A stretch of 64,000 nucleotides of DNA, from assembly GCF_029624125.1 (NCBI RefSeq), contig NZ_JARSBN010000005.1, positions 186,001 through 250,000 on the forward strand, written 5' to 3'. This stretch comes from Winogradskyella marincola. GTDB lineage: Bacteria > Bacteroidota > Bacteroidia > Flavobacteriales > Flavobacteriaceae. Of the stretch, positions 37,262 through 44,283 are shown piece by piece (the stretch's first letter is position 1; each line of letters starts with the position of its first letter). A program made the translations under genes and the position numbers. The notes below the pieces were generated by a model. It made no database searches and had not been told where the DNA came from. It saw only the letters and a list, made by a program, of their open reading frames with translations.

Positions 37262-39106
37262 ATGAAGTTAGAACAAATTTTAGACAAACTTGGGTCAATT
37301 GAAAAAAACTCATTTATTAAAATAATTGACAACATTATATCCAACTCACCAAAAAACATCAAAGAAATTGACAAAATATTAAGCACCTCTGATAAAGGAC
37401 TGAAATCAGTTGACAACCAAAATATTTCTAAAATCTTTGCATTAACTTCTGAGGAATTTCAACAACATATAAAATGTGAATTTCAAGAAATAACATCTCA
37501 GTTAGACATACTGATAGATATAATCATAAGGGATGGTAATTGTATAATGAAAAGGGATTGGTTTTCTAGACTTTATGATAAAGAAATCAAACATTTAAAA
37601 GGAAGGATAAAAGTCCTAGAATCAGATTTTAAAAATGAAAAATCAGAGTTAAGTGAGAGTCGCAAACGTGATTATAAAATTTACAAAGCATGTTTACACA
37701 CTGCATATAAAAATGATATTGAGAACAATAGAGATCCAAAAATTACTTCTGACGAATTATCTATCATTTTAACACTATCAAAATATTTAGGTCTTTCTCA
37801 AGAGGAAATTAAATTAATCAACTATTCAATTGTACCTATTAAAAAGCTAGATATTCAAGATGTTATTAAAGATTTGAAAAATATTGGTGTTATATTTTAC
37901 TCTAACAAAGAAAACACTGTATATGTTGCTGATGAAATGGTGAGAATGCTGAGGAAAATAAGGGAAAAAGAAGTTGCAGAAAAGTTTTATCGAAGAACCC
38001 TAAAATTACTTAGACAACCAATTATTAATCAAATTGCAAGAGAACATAATATAGATAGAAATCTATCCCATGCCCAAAAAATAGAAGAAATAATAAAAGA
38101 AGGTGTTTCATTTACAAACTTGTTAACTGATAACATTTATAAAAATGAAACAACATTAACAGAAAAGAAAAAAACATTAAATGAGCTTTGCGAAAAAGGT
38201 TTAAATATTTCAAACCTTAGAGGCAGTACATTAGATGAAAAAATTATGAATCTCATCAATCATTTTGAAAATGTTGAACGAGATGAAAAAGTTGGTATTT
38301 CCTTAGATGGTTTTGACAAGTTACTTTCTGAATTAAACCAATCGTTACCCAAACTTAATCGAGATATTAAAGAACAATTTGAACTACAGGATGAATTTGT
38401 ACTTAAAGCTGACTATTTATTGGATTACAATATTAAACCTAGAGATATCCTTGATTTAATAGTTAAATCTGATTTAACAAAATTTATCAAAGATTATGGA
38501 ATAAAACAACGAGGCGATGACATTTTAAATATTCTTGAACACTACAAAGATGTTGAAAATCTATATTTAGAAAATTATGAAAATGTGGCATACAGGAATC
38601 TCAACACATTAAAAGAGAATGGAATTTCAGTAAAAGAAAGTGAACTAGGACAAAAATTCGAAGATCTGACAAAAACAATTTTTAAAGATTTAGGCTTTAA
38701 TGTTGACGATACATTCAAAAACAAGTTGAATACAAAAAAGGACATGATGGATATCCTTTTAAACCTTGGAAATGAAGAAATTATAATTGTTGAATGTAAA
38801 ACGAGTAAAGAACGAGGATATAATAAATTTAGTTCTGTATCAAGACAGTTAAAATCTTATCAAAATTTAGCTTTAAAAAACGACTTGAGAATTGTAAAAA
38901 TTTTATTGGTTGCACCAGAATTTAGTGATGACTTTGTTACAGATTGTGAAATGGACACTGAAATGAATCTTTCATTAATTACAGCTTCAACTCTCTCAAA
39001 TATTTATGAAGCATTTAAAACGTCTAAATATGAAGAATTTCCCTATGTCCTTTTTAGAGACATAGTCATTAATGAAGAAAGAATTATTAAAGCACTTAAA
39101 AAATAA
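37262..39106 (+). CDS. Orphan PD-(D/E)XK nuclease-like protein with helical N-terminal region
   Basis: A 614-residue Lys/Glu/Ile/Asn-rich cytosolic protein. Residues 1-460 are predicted helical, with a coiled-coil stretch near 105-135 and a TerB-like patch (DELSIILTLSKYLGLSQEEI, about 167-186). Residues 462-600 fit a restriction-endonuclease-like core of the Mrr type: helix LGQKFEDLTKTIFKDLGF, acid D497 in KKDMMDILL, then E511-C-K513 (IIIVECKTSK) and SVSRQLKSYQNLALK. No methyltransferase or other defence gene adjoins it. It is bounded by the YceI terminator and a convergent housekeeping gene, and its AT-rich, AGA/AGG-using codons hint at acquisition. Exact role unknown; a nucleic-acid-degrading defence factor is plausible. 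Confidence 0.65.
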   Translation: MKLEQILDKLGSIEKNSFIKIIDNIISNSPKNIKEIDKILSTSDKGLKSVDNQNISKIFALTSEEFQQHIKCEFQEITSQLDILIDIIIRDGNCIMKRDWFSRLYDKEIKHLKGRIKVLESDFKNEKSELSESRKRDYKIYKACLHTAYKNDIENNRDPKITSDELSIILTLSKYLGLSQEEIKLINYSIVPIKKLDIQDVIKDLKNIGVIFYSNKENTVYVADEMVRMLRKIREKEVAEKFYRRTLKLLRQPIINQIAREHNIDRNLSHAQKIEEIIKEGVSFTNLLTDNIYKNETTLTEKKKTLNELCEKGLNISNLRGSTLDEKIMNLINHFENVERDEKVGISLDGFDKLLSELNQSLPKLNRDIKEQFELQDEFVLKADYLLDYNIKPRDILDLIVKSDLTKFIKDYGIKQRGDDILNILEHYKDVENLYLENYENVAYRNLNTLKENGISVKESELGQKFEDLTKTIFKDLGFNVDDTFKNKLNTKKDMMDILLNLGNEEIIIVECKTSKERGYNKFSSVSRQLKSYQNLALKNDLRIVKILLVAPEFSDDFVTDCEMDTEMNLSLITASTLSNIYEAFKTSKYEEFPYVLFRDIVINEERIIKALKK

Positions 39107-39129
39107 TCTCTTTCAAAACTCATCATATC

Positions 39130-40035
39130 CTACATCAACAAATCCTCTAAAGCAGGTCGTAAGTTTGCGTATTTAAAATCAAAGCCCTTGTCCTCTATTT
39201 TTTGTGAGCTGACACGTTGGCTTTCGAATAAGAGAATATGCATTTCTCCAAGCACTAATCGCATTACAAATCTTGGGATATTTGGCAAAATCAATGGTCG
39301 TTTTAAAACACTTGCCGCAACCTTAGTTAACTCTTTATTGGTAACTGCGTTTGGTGCCACTCCATTATAAATACCTTCTAACTGGTACTGTAATGCATGC
39401 ATAAAAATACTGGCTAAATCTTGTACATGTATCCAGCTTTGCCATTGTTTGCCATCGCCAAAAACAGCACCTGCGCCATACCTAATAGGTTTTACAATTT
39501 CCGGTAGAGCACCTCCATCTTTTGCCAAAACCAAACCTATGCGCACTTTAGCCACTTTAGACCCTAATGTTTTAAAACCATCTACAACACCTTCCCACTG
39601 CTCTACAACTTCGCCTAAAAAAGTCTTAGACACCTTGGTTGAATCTTCTTCGTAATAATTAGTTAAACTCGTAGGATATACACCAATAGCACTCGCAGAC
39701 ACCACATAACCAACCTCGTATTTGTGTTTTATAATTGTGTCCTGTAATAATTTTGCTGTTTTGGTTCGGCTATCTAAAATTTGTTTCTTGTAACTGCTGG
39801 TCCAACGTTTTGAAATACTTGCTCCTACCAAATTTACAATAGCAGACACACCATTAAAACAGTTATGATCTATCTCATTAGCATTCGGATTCCAATAGAA
39901 CCCTTTGTAATTTTCTTCTTTATTTAACTTGGATTTTGAGGTAGTTAGATAATGGACCGTAATACCTTGTGCATGACATTGTTTTACGATCTCTTGCCCA
40001 ATTAATCCTGTTGCGCCTGTAATTAAAACCGTCAT
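39130..40035 (-). CDS. TIGR01777-family NAD(P)-binding SDR protein (YfcH-like)
   Basis: A 301-residue extended short-chain dehydrogenase-like protein. The Rossmann motif ITGATGLIGQEIV is at the very N-terminus. Family signatures include VNLVGASISKRWTSSYK, SASAIGVYP, the YYEEDS segment and YNGVAPNAVTNKELT, with a C-terminal DUF1731-like tail (LILPNIPRFVMRLVLGEMH to LRPALEDLL). Called a nucleoside-diphosphate sugar epimerase by similarity, but the true substrate is unknown. The canonical SDR Tyr-x3-Lys is not evident. Confidence 0.88.
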   Translation of the reverse strand: MTVLITGATGLIGQEIVKQCHAQGITVHYLTTSKSKLNKEENYKGFYWNPNANEIDHNCFNGVSAIVNLVGASISKRWTSSYKKQILDSRTKTAKLLQDTIIKHKYEVGYVVSASAIGVYPTSLTNYYEEDSTKVSKTFLGEVVEQWEGVVDGFKTLGSKVAKVRIGLVLAKDGGALPEIVKPIRYGAGAVFGDGKQWQSWIHVQDLASIFMHALQYQLEGIYNGVAPNAVTNKELTKVAASVLKRPLILPNIPRFVMRLVLGEMHILLFESQRVSSQKIEDKGFDFKYANLRPALEDLLM

Positions 40036-40447
40036 TGCTTTTTCTTTTTCTTACTAACAAAGGTACGATATGAAGTGAGCCATCCTTACGACTTTAATTT
40101 GGTTTTAACGTTTGGTACCTTCAACGTTTGTGCTAATTAGTTTTAGATACGAGAGCTTATAAAATTAGTATTGATAACCATTTAATTCCTCATAGCTTCT
40201 CAATACGATTGCTTAAGCTTCGCTTAGGTATCTTCAATCAAAATATATTTTGATTTCGATAGTTTCGCAATCACTCGAAGTGACGTTTAGAAAATATATT
40301 TTGCTTGCTTCGACGAAAATTATTACTAAACACTTGGCTCGTTGTACGTTGCCGAATGCTATTACTAAACATTTGACTCGCTGCACTTCGTCAAATGCTA
40401 AGAGCTCTTTTTCTGAAGGACATCTAGCTCACTATGTTCGCTGAATA
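40036..40447. other. Intergenic region with palindromes and tandem hairpins, no credible gene
   Basis: 412 bases between two minus-strand genes. It holds a 20-bp perfect palindrome (40236-40255, AATCAAAATATATTTTGATT), a short ACTCGAAGTGACG piece (about 40272-40284) resembling other repeats here, and two 39-base tandem hairpin units. A 64-codon frame over the repeats (40250-40444) is a by-product of them. Confidence 0.6.
40322..40399. repeat. Two 39-base tandem units, each a hairpin
   Basis: Unit 1 (40322-40360) and unit 2 (40361-40399) both begin ATTACTAAACA and end AATGCT. Each folds: CACTTGGC/GCCGAATG (40331-40338 with 40351-40358) and CATTTGAC/GTCAAATG (40370-40377 with 40390-40397). The GGC/GCC to GAC/GTC change is compensatory, which argues that the hairpin is kept. 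Confidence 0.65.
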
Positions 40448-41143
40448 TTAAGAGCGCATTTTGCGCGCTCGTAACATTTCTCGTTTGCCAGGTGGACCAG
40501 GAAGTCTTTCAACAACAAAACCAACCGCTTGCATAGCGCGTCTTACACTACCTTTTGCAGAATAGGTTACTAAAACACCTTTCTCTTTTAGTGCTTTGTA
40601 CATAATTGCAAAGATATCTTCTGTCCATAGCTCTGGTTGCACACGTGCACCAAAGGCATCAAAATAAATGATATCATACTTATCTTGGTCTATAATGTCT
40701 TTGAAAAATTTTTCTTGCTTTTCGAGCGTAAAGCCTTTACTAACATTATGCTTTTCTTCCCAAGAAATATTGTGCATTTTTTCAAACTCAGCCTTAAATT
40801 TTTCAGAAATTAATTCTACATAATTGAGTTGCTGAATTTCTTCAGGTTTTACAGGATAAGCTTCTACACCAACATAATTTACAGATTCCTGAAGTTCTTC
40901 AGCTTTTAAAAAAGTAAGAAAGGCATTAAGACCTGTACCAAAACCTATTTCGAGAATGCTTATTGGACGAGAACCTGAAACAGGTTCAGGATAACAAGCT
41001 TGTAAATAAAAAAGCAAACCATGCTTTATAAATACGTGGTTTGCTTCTTGTATGGCACCATGAATGGAATGGTATTGTTCATTCCAATCTTCTATTTGTA
41101 TGGTTTTAGAACCATCTGAGGTGGTGATTATTTTTCGCTTCAA
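40448..41143 (-). CDS. mnmD: tRNA (mnm5s2U34)-methyltransferase MnmD
   Basis: SAM-dependent methyltransferase for the last step of mnm5s2U synthesis at tRNA wobble position 34. It has the N-terminal EDWNEQYHSIHGAIQEANHV, SAM motif ILEIGFGTGLNAFL and the catalytic segment YDIIYFDAFGARVQPELWT. Length 231 suits the standalone methylase domain, without the MnmC oxidase part. The start appears to be TTG at 41143, directly after the TAA of the upstream gene (TAATTG); no ATG fits. A palindromic repeat (40971-40996) is read in frame as YPEPVSGSRP just before the SAM motif. It is the last gene of a three-gene unit. Confidence 0.9.
   Translation of the reverse strand: MKRKIITTSDGSKTIQIEDWNEQYHSIHGAIQEANHVFIKHGLLFYLQACYPEPVSGSRPISILEIGFGTGLNAFLTFLKAEELQESVNYVGVEAYPVKPEEIQQLNYVELISEKFKAEFEKMHNISWEEKHNVSKGFTLEKQEKFFKDIIDQDKYDIIYFDAFGARVQPELWTEDIFAIMYKALKEKGVLVTYSAKGSVRRAMQAVGFVVERLPGPPGKREMLRARKMRS
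40971..40996. repeat. Palindromic repeat inside mnmD (element B)
   Basis: CCTGAA (40974-40979), loop ACAGG, TTCAGG (40985-40990), followed by ATAACA. Same design as 57377-57401 and 55356-55376. It adds about 8-12 residues before the SAM-binding motif without breaking the frame. Confidence 0.65.
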
Positions 41144-41599
41144 TTACTGAATTAAAAGTTTTTTAATTTTTGGAATTGGTCCTGTACATTCGGTTTTATG
41201 ACATGCTATGCAATTACTTATTGCTGCATTAAAACGCTGTTTTAATTCTGTGTTAGATAGTGTATCTGCAATAGATTGCTGTGCTTCTATAAAGTTATCT
41301 ATCTTACTATTCCAAACAGCACCTCTGGCATGACCGTTACTCATTTCTGCAGAATGCAATTTCATTATATCTAATGGCATTGATGTAGGAATTTCTCCAT
41401 CAATAATCTGCTGTCTTATTTGCAAGTTATATGCATACATACCATTCATAAGATTTGCCATCTCAGAAGGTTGATACATTATAAGCTCTGGCTTGTCTTC
41501 CTTTTCTACAGGCTTGGGCTCCGCTTCATTTTTACAATTAAAACACAATAGCAATAAAGCTATAAGTGCGAGAGTTTTATTGCTTAAGGAGTACTCCAT
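41144..41599 (-). CDS. Lipoprotein with a c-type heme motif
   Basis: A 151-residue protein with a lipobox LLLLCFNC (Cys 22), so anchored in the envelope. The C-terminal half has a single heme-attachment motif CIACH (NCIACHKTECTGPIPKIKKL), preceded by helices like those of small cytochromes. It may be a monoheme electron-transfer or sensor protein; no partner oxidase adjoins it. The ATG lies inside the 3' end of the DUF4920 gene (23-base overlap) and its stop abuts mnmD, so the three genes are probably one operon. Confidence 0.75.
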   Translation of the reverse strand: MEYSLSNKTLALIALLLLCFNCKNEAEPKPVEKEDKPELIMYQPSEMANLMNGMYAYNLQIRQQIIDGEIPTSMPLDIMKLHSAEMSNGHARGAVWNSKIDNFIEAQQSIADTLSNTELKQRFNAAISNCIACHKTECTGPIPKIKKLLIQ

Positions 41600-42080
41600 C
41601 TGCTAAAAACTTATATTCGAATTTAGGCTCAGTAATTGCTGCAATCTCTTCTTCAGATTTACCGTCATCTTCTGCATAATGTCTTAATTCATCTACAGTA
41701 GTTTCTGTAACAAATGCTTTTCCGTTAACCACAACTTCGCCTTCTGCGTTTAATGGCATAAAGAAACCATAGTCCTTAAAACGCACAAACACTTCTTTAT
41801 CATCACCTACATCTAATCGCATCCAACATCCTTTTTTAGAACATACAGAATTTATGGTTCCCGTCATTTTGGTATTGATAGTATCACCAACTTTTAAGCC
41901 TTCATAACGCTCTACCATAAGAGCAGGAGAAAGTGCATTGGCATCGTCTATTTCCTTTCCAAACGATGCATAAGCAATCTCTTCTTTTACCTCTTTAGTC
42001 GTTTCTTCTTTTGCGTCTTTCTCATTTTTACAAGACACTAAGGCTAAGCTCATTGCGAAAAATAAAATTATTTTTTTCAT
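41577..42080 (-). CDS. DUF4920 lipoprotein
   Basis: The ATG at 42080 gives a lipoprotein signal (MKKIILFFAMSLALVSC). An in-frame TTG extension to 42113 was rejected. The rest (about 30-167) fits DUF4920, an OB-like domain: KMTGTINSVCSKKGCWMRLD, VFVRFKDYGFFMPL and EVVVNGKAFVTETTVDELRH. The conserved SVCSKKGCW pair of cysteines and the WM(R/K)L core are clear. Function is not established; a metal or redox link has been suggested by such motifs. First gene of the DUF4920-heme lipoprotein-mnmD unit. Confidence 0.85.
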   Translation of the reverse strand: MKKIILFFAMSLALVSCKNEKDAKEETTKEVKEEIAYASFGKEIDDANALSPALMVERYEGLKVGDTINTKMTGTINSVCSKKGCWMRLDVGDDKEVFVRFKDYGFFMPLNAEGEVVVNGKAFVTETTVDELRHYAEDDGKSEEEIAAITEPKFEYKFLADGVLLKQ

Positions 42081-42208
42081 GTATTTAATGTTTATTGTTT
42101 TTAATAGTCTCAAAGAACATCCTCTCAGTTATTATTCGGTTTTATGATTAGTAATTAATCATGGAGGTTTCTTTATTGATTTGTTTAGTAATGTTTGTAT
42201 TATATCTA

Positions 42209-42224
42209 CAAAGCTACAAAGCTA
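42209..42224 (-). promoter_or_regulatory. Double -7 element TAGCTTTG for the DUF4920 unit
   Basis: Three tandem copies of an 8-mer (42206-42229) create TAGCTTTG twice in a row on the minus strand. Both fit TAnnTTTG. Copy-number slippage here could alter promoter spacing; that is inference. No -33 TTG is obvious. Confidence 0.4.
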
Positions 42225-42269
42225 CAAATTTTAAGATAATATTACCTTTTATTAACCACATTGATTTTG

Positions 42270-42277
42270 TACTTTTG
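42270..42277 (+). promoter_or_regulatory. -7 element TACTTTTG for ilvE
   Basis: Perfect TAnnTTTG 23 bases before the ilvE ATG. No good -33 match. Confidence 0.6.
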
Positions 42278-42300
42278 CACTAATTTAAAACACCTCTTTA

Positions 42301-43371
42301 ATGGTAGAAACTAACCCTAACGAAATCGTTGTAGTAAAATCGGAAAATTCAAAAATTAACACTGTTGATTTTGACAACTTAGTATTTGGTCGTGTATTTA
42401 CAGATCATATGTTTGTTTGCGATTTTGAAAATGGTAAATGGCAAGATCCTAAGATTACACCATACCAACCTATGACCTTTGAACCTTCTGCTCGTGTTTT
42501 TCATTATGGACAAGCCGTTTTTGAAGGTATGAAAGCCTATAAAGATGATGATGGAAAAATCTTTTTGTTTAGACCTAAACAAAATTATGACAGAATAAAC
42601 AAATCTGCCTCAAGACTTGCTATACCTGAGTTTCCTGAAAATTACTTTTTTAAAGGCTTAGAAACTTTATTAAAAATGGAAAGCGATTGGATAAAACCAG
42701 GTCTTGGCAACTCATTATATATTCGTCCTTTTGTTATTGCTACTGAGCCTGCGATCTCAGCATCACCAGCAGCAACTTACAGATTTATGATTATTTGCTC
42801 GCCAGCAAAAGCTTATTATAACAAGCCAGTACGTGTATTGTTTGCTGAAAAATTTAGTCGTTCTGCTGATGGCGGAGTTGGTTTTGCAAAAGCTGCCGGA
42901 AACTATGCTGCACAGTTTTACCCAACTGGATTGGCTCAGAAAAAAGGTTTTGACCAAATTATCTGGACAGATGCTTCTACGCATAAGTATCTAGAAGAAG
43001 CTGGTACAATGAATATATTCTTTAGAATTGGCGATAAACTTATCACTGCTCCTACTAGCGATAGAATTTTAGATGGTGTAACACGTAAAAGTGTTTTACA
43101 ACTTGCTGAAGATCTTGGTATAGATTACGAAGTAAGACCTGTAAGCGTAAAAGAAATTAAAGATGCTGCTGAAGCAGGAAATTTAAAAGAGATATTTGGT
43201 GCTGGAACTGCAGCGGTTATTAGTCCTGTTTCTGCTTTTGAACATGCTGACGATGTTTTTGAAATTCCTCAGCAAGAAAACTCATATGCTTCTCTTTTTA
43301 AGAAGACACTCACACATATACAACACAATTTATCTGAAGATAAACATAGTTGGAGACACGAAGTAAAATAA
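42301..43371 (+). CDS. ilvE: Branched-chain amino acid aminotransferase
   Basis: A PLP enzyme of fold type IV that transfers amino groups to and from leucine, isoleucine and valine. It shows FHYGQAVFEGMKAY, RPKQNYDRINKSASRLAIP and YIRPFVIATEP. The PLP-lysine region is AKAAGNYAAQFYPT, and the family motif EEAGTMNIFFRIGDKLITAP precedes RILDGVTRKSVLQLA. Length 356 matches the IlvE type II (eukaryote-like) class. It is monocistronic, with its own promoter and a strong bidirectional terminator. Confidence 0.95.
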   Translation: MVETNPNEIVVVKSENSKINTVDFDNLVFGRVFTDHMFVCDFENGKWQDPKITPYQPMTFEPSARVFHYGQAVFEGMKAYKDDDGKIFLFRPKQNYDRINKSASRLAIPEFPENYFFKGLETLLKMESDWIKPGLGNSLYIRPFVIATEPAISASPAATYRFMIICSPAKAYYNKPVRVLFAEKFSRSADGGVGFAKAAGNYAAQFYPTGLAQKKGFDQIIWTDASTHKYLEEAGTMNIFFRIGDKLITAPTSDRILDGVTRKSVLQLAEDLGIDYEVRPVSVKEIKDAAEAGNLKEIFGAGTAAVISPVSAFEHADDVFEIPQQENSYASLFKKTLTHIQHNLSEDKHSWRHEVK

Positions 43372-43398
43372 AAAAAGCAGCCAGTTGGCTGCTTTTTT
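43371..43398. terminator. Bidirectional terminator between ilvE and the pyrophosphohydrolase gene
   Basis: AAAAAAGCAGCCA (43371-43383) pairs with TGGCTGCTTTTTT (43386-43398), with A and T runs on either side. Confidence 0.92.
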
Positions 43399-43403
43399 TT
43401 ATT

Positions 43404-43790
43404 TTATGATTCTAGAATATCCTGTATGTTTGGTTTAAAGTAATTTGGGCCTTTTAACACTTTACCGTCTTCTCTATAAATAGGCTCTCCATCCTCGCCT
43501 AGTTTACTCATATTACTTCTTTGAATTTCTTCAAAAACTTCCTCAATTTTATACTGTAACCCATGCTCTATAATTGTACCACAAAGAATATAAAGCATAT
43601 CGCCTAAGGCATCTGCAACTTCTACTAAATCATTATTATTAGCGGCTTCTAAATATTCTTCATTTTCCTCTCGCATTAACTTGTAACGCAGCATATTTTT
43701 ATCTAATCCTAAATCTGCTTTTGGTGTCTCTCTGTGTCCTATTTTAAAAGCGGTATGAAATGCTTTTACAGCATTAATTTTGTCTTGCAT
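43404..43790 (-). CDS. MazG-like nucleoside triphosphate pyrophosphohydrolase
   Basis: A 128-residue all-alpha NTP pyrophosphatase. The metal-binding pattern is clear: REENEEYLEAANNN, then EVADALGDMLYILCGT (ExxE...ExxD). A C-terminal tail (SKLGEDGEPIYREDGKVLKG) is common in the phage-T4-like or dCTP/dATP pyrophosphatase subgroup. The likely role is cleaning non-canonical or excess dNTPs in the cytosol. It is convergent with ilvE across a shared terminator. Confidence 0.87.
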   Translation of the reverse strand: MQDKINAVKAFHTAFKIGHRETPKADLGLDKNMLRYKLMREENEEYLEAANNNDLVEVADALGDMLYILCGTIIEHGLQYKIEEVFEEIQRSNMSKLGEDGEPIYREDGKVLKGPNYFKPNIQDILES

Positions 43791-43875
43791 ATTATATAAA
43801 AACTAAGGTTGTTATTTTTTTTGAAGTTTATAATAGTGAAGAGCTTTAATGTGATGTTTTTGCTCTAATTTTAAT

Positions 43876-43883
43876 TATTTTTG
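43876..43883 (+). promoter_or_regulatory. -7 element TATTTTTG
   Basis: Perfect TAnnTTTG 15 bases before the ATG at 43899. It overlaps an in-frame TTG (43881), so the ATG is preferred. Confidence 0.5.
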
Positions 43884-43898
43884 TATAAAAATACGCTA

Positions 43899-44084
43899 AT
43901 GTTTACAACTGGTCAACTGATTTTTGGGATATTATTCTTTATAGCTTTCGTTATAGCTGTAGGCTACCAATATCGTAAAGACTTAAAAATTCACAAAGTC
44001 TATTACAAAGGAACAATCTGGGTTCTTATTGCTTTCATTGGCTTTATAGGCATGATTGCCGCAGTTAAGTTTCTTTTGATGTAG
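43899..44084 (+). CDS. Small two-helix membrane protein
   Basis: 61 residues from ATG 43899. Two hydrophobic helices (about 6-24 and 42-60) flank a basic cytoplasmic-type loop (QYRKDLKIHKVYYKG). I do not recognise a named family. The charge pattern predicts both termini outside and the loop inside. It has its own -7 element, and a second tiny membrane frame follows 80 bases later. Confidence 0.65.
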   Translation: MFTTGQLIFGILFFIAFVIAVGYQYRKDLKIHKVYYKGTIWVLIAFIGFIGMIAAVKFLLM

Positions 44085-44164
44085 CTTTTTATACTTCACT
44101 TCTTTTTTAACATTTTATCTACTAGGTGTTTTTAACTCTAGGCTGTTATATTAAAAAAGAAACT

Positions 44165-44251
44165 ATGATAATTTTATACTCTATTTTAATTCTGTTAGTA
44201 ATAAACGGACTTCTATTATTTTTTAGTACAAACAAAAAGCAGCCCAAATAG
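44165..44251 (+). CDS. Possible 28-residue membrane peptide
   Basis: ATG at 44165 to TAG at 44251 encodes one strongly hydrophobic helix (MIILYSILILLVINGLLLFF) and a short basic tail (STNKKQPK). The upstream sequence TTAAAAAAGAAACT is A-rich, as at many flavobacterial starts. Its last codons lie inside the left arm of the terminator at 44235-44260. There is no homology support, so it is tentative. Confidence 0.35.
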   Translation: MIILYSILILLVINGLLLFFSTNKKQPK

Positions 44252-44260
44252 GCTGCTTTT
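44235..44260. terminator. Bidirectional terminator upstream of the M49 gene's 3' end
   Basis: AAAAGCAGCC (44235-44244) pairs with GGCTGCTTTT (44251-44260). Confidence 0.85.
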
Positions 44261-44283
44261 AAAATCTCAGTACAAACGTATAT

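Noticed and set aside
40250..40444. 64-codon frame between mnmD and the SDR gene
   Set aside because: It reads through tandem hairpin repeats (TKHLARCT/TKHLTRCT), so the apparent protein repeat is a by-product.
43881..43898. Upstream TTG starts here and at 16315, 36349, 42113, 48467, 51933 and 53531
   Set aside because: Each would extend the protein over a promoter element or ahead of a signal peptide or lipobox; the internal ATG fits better.
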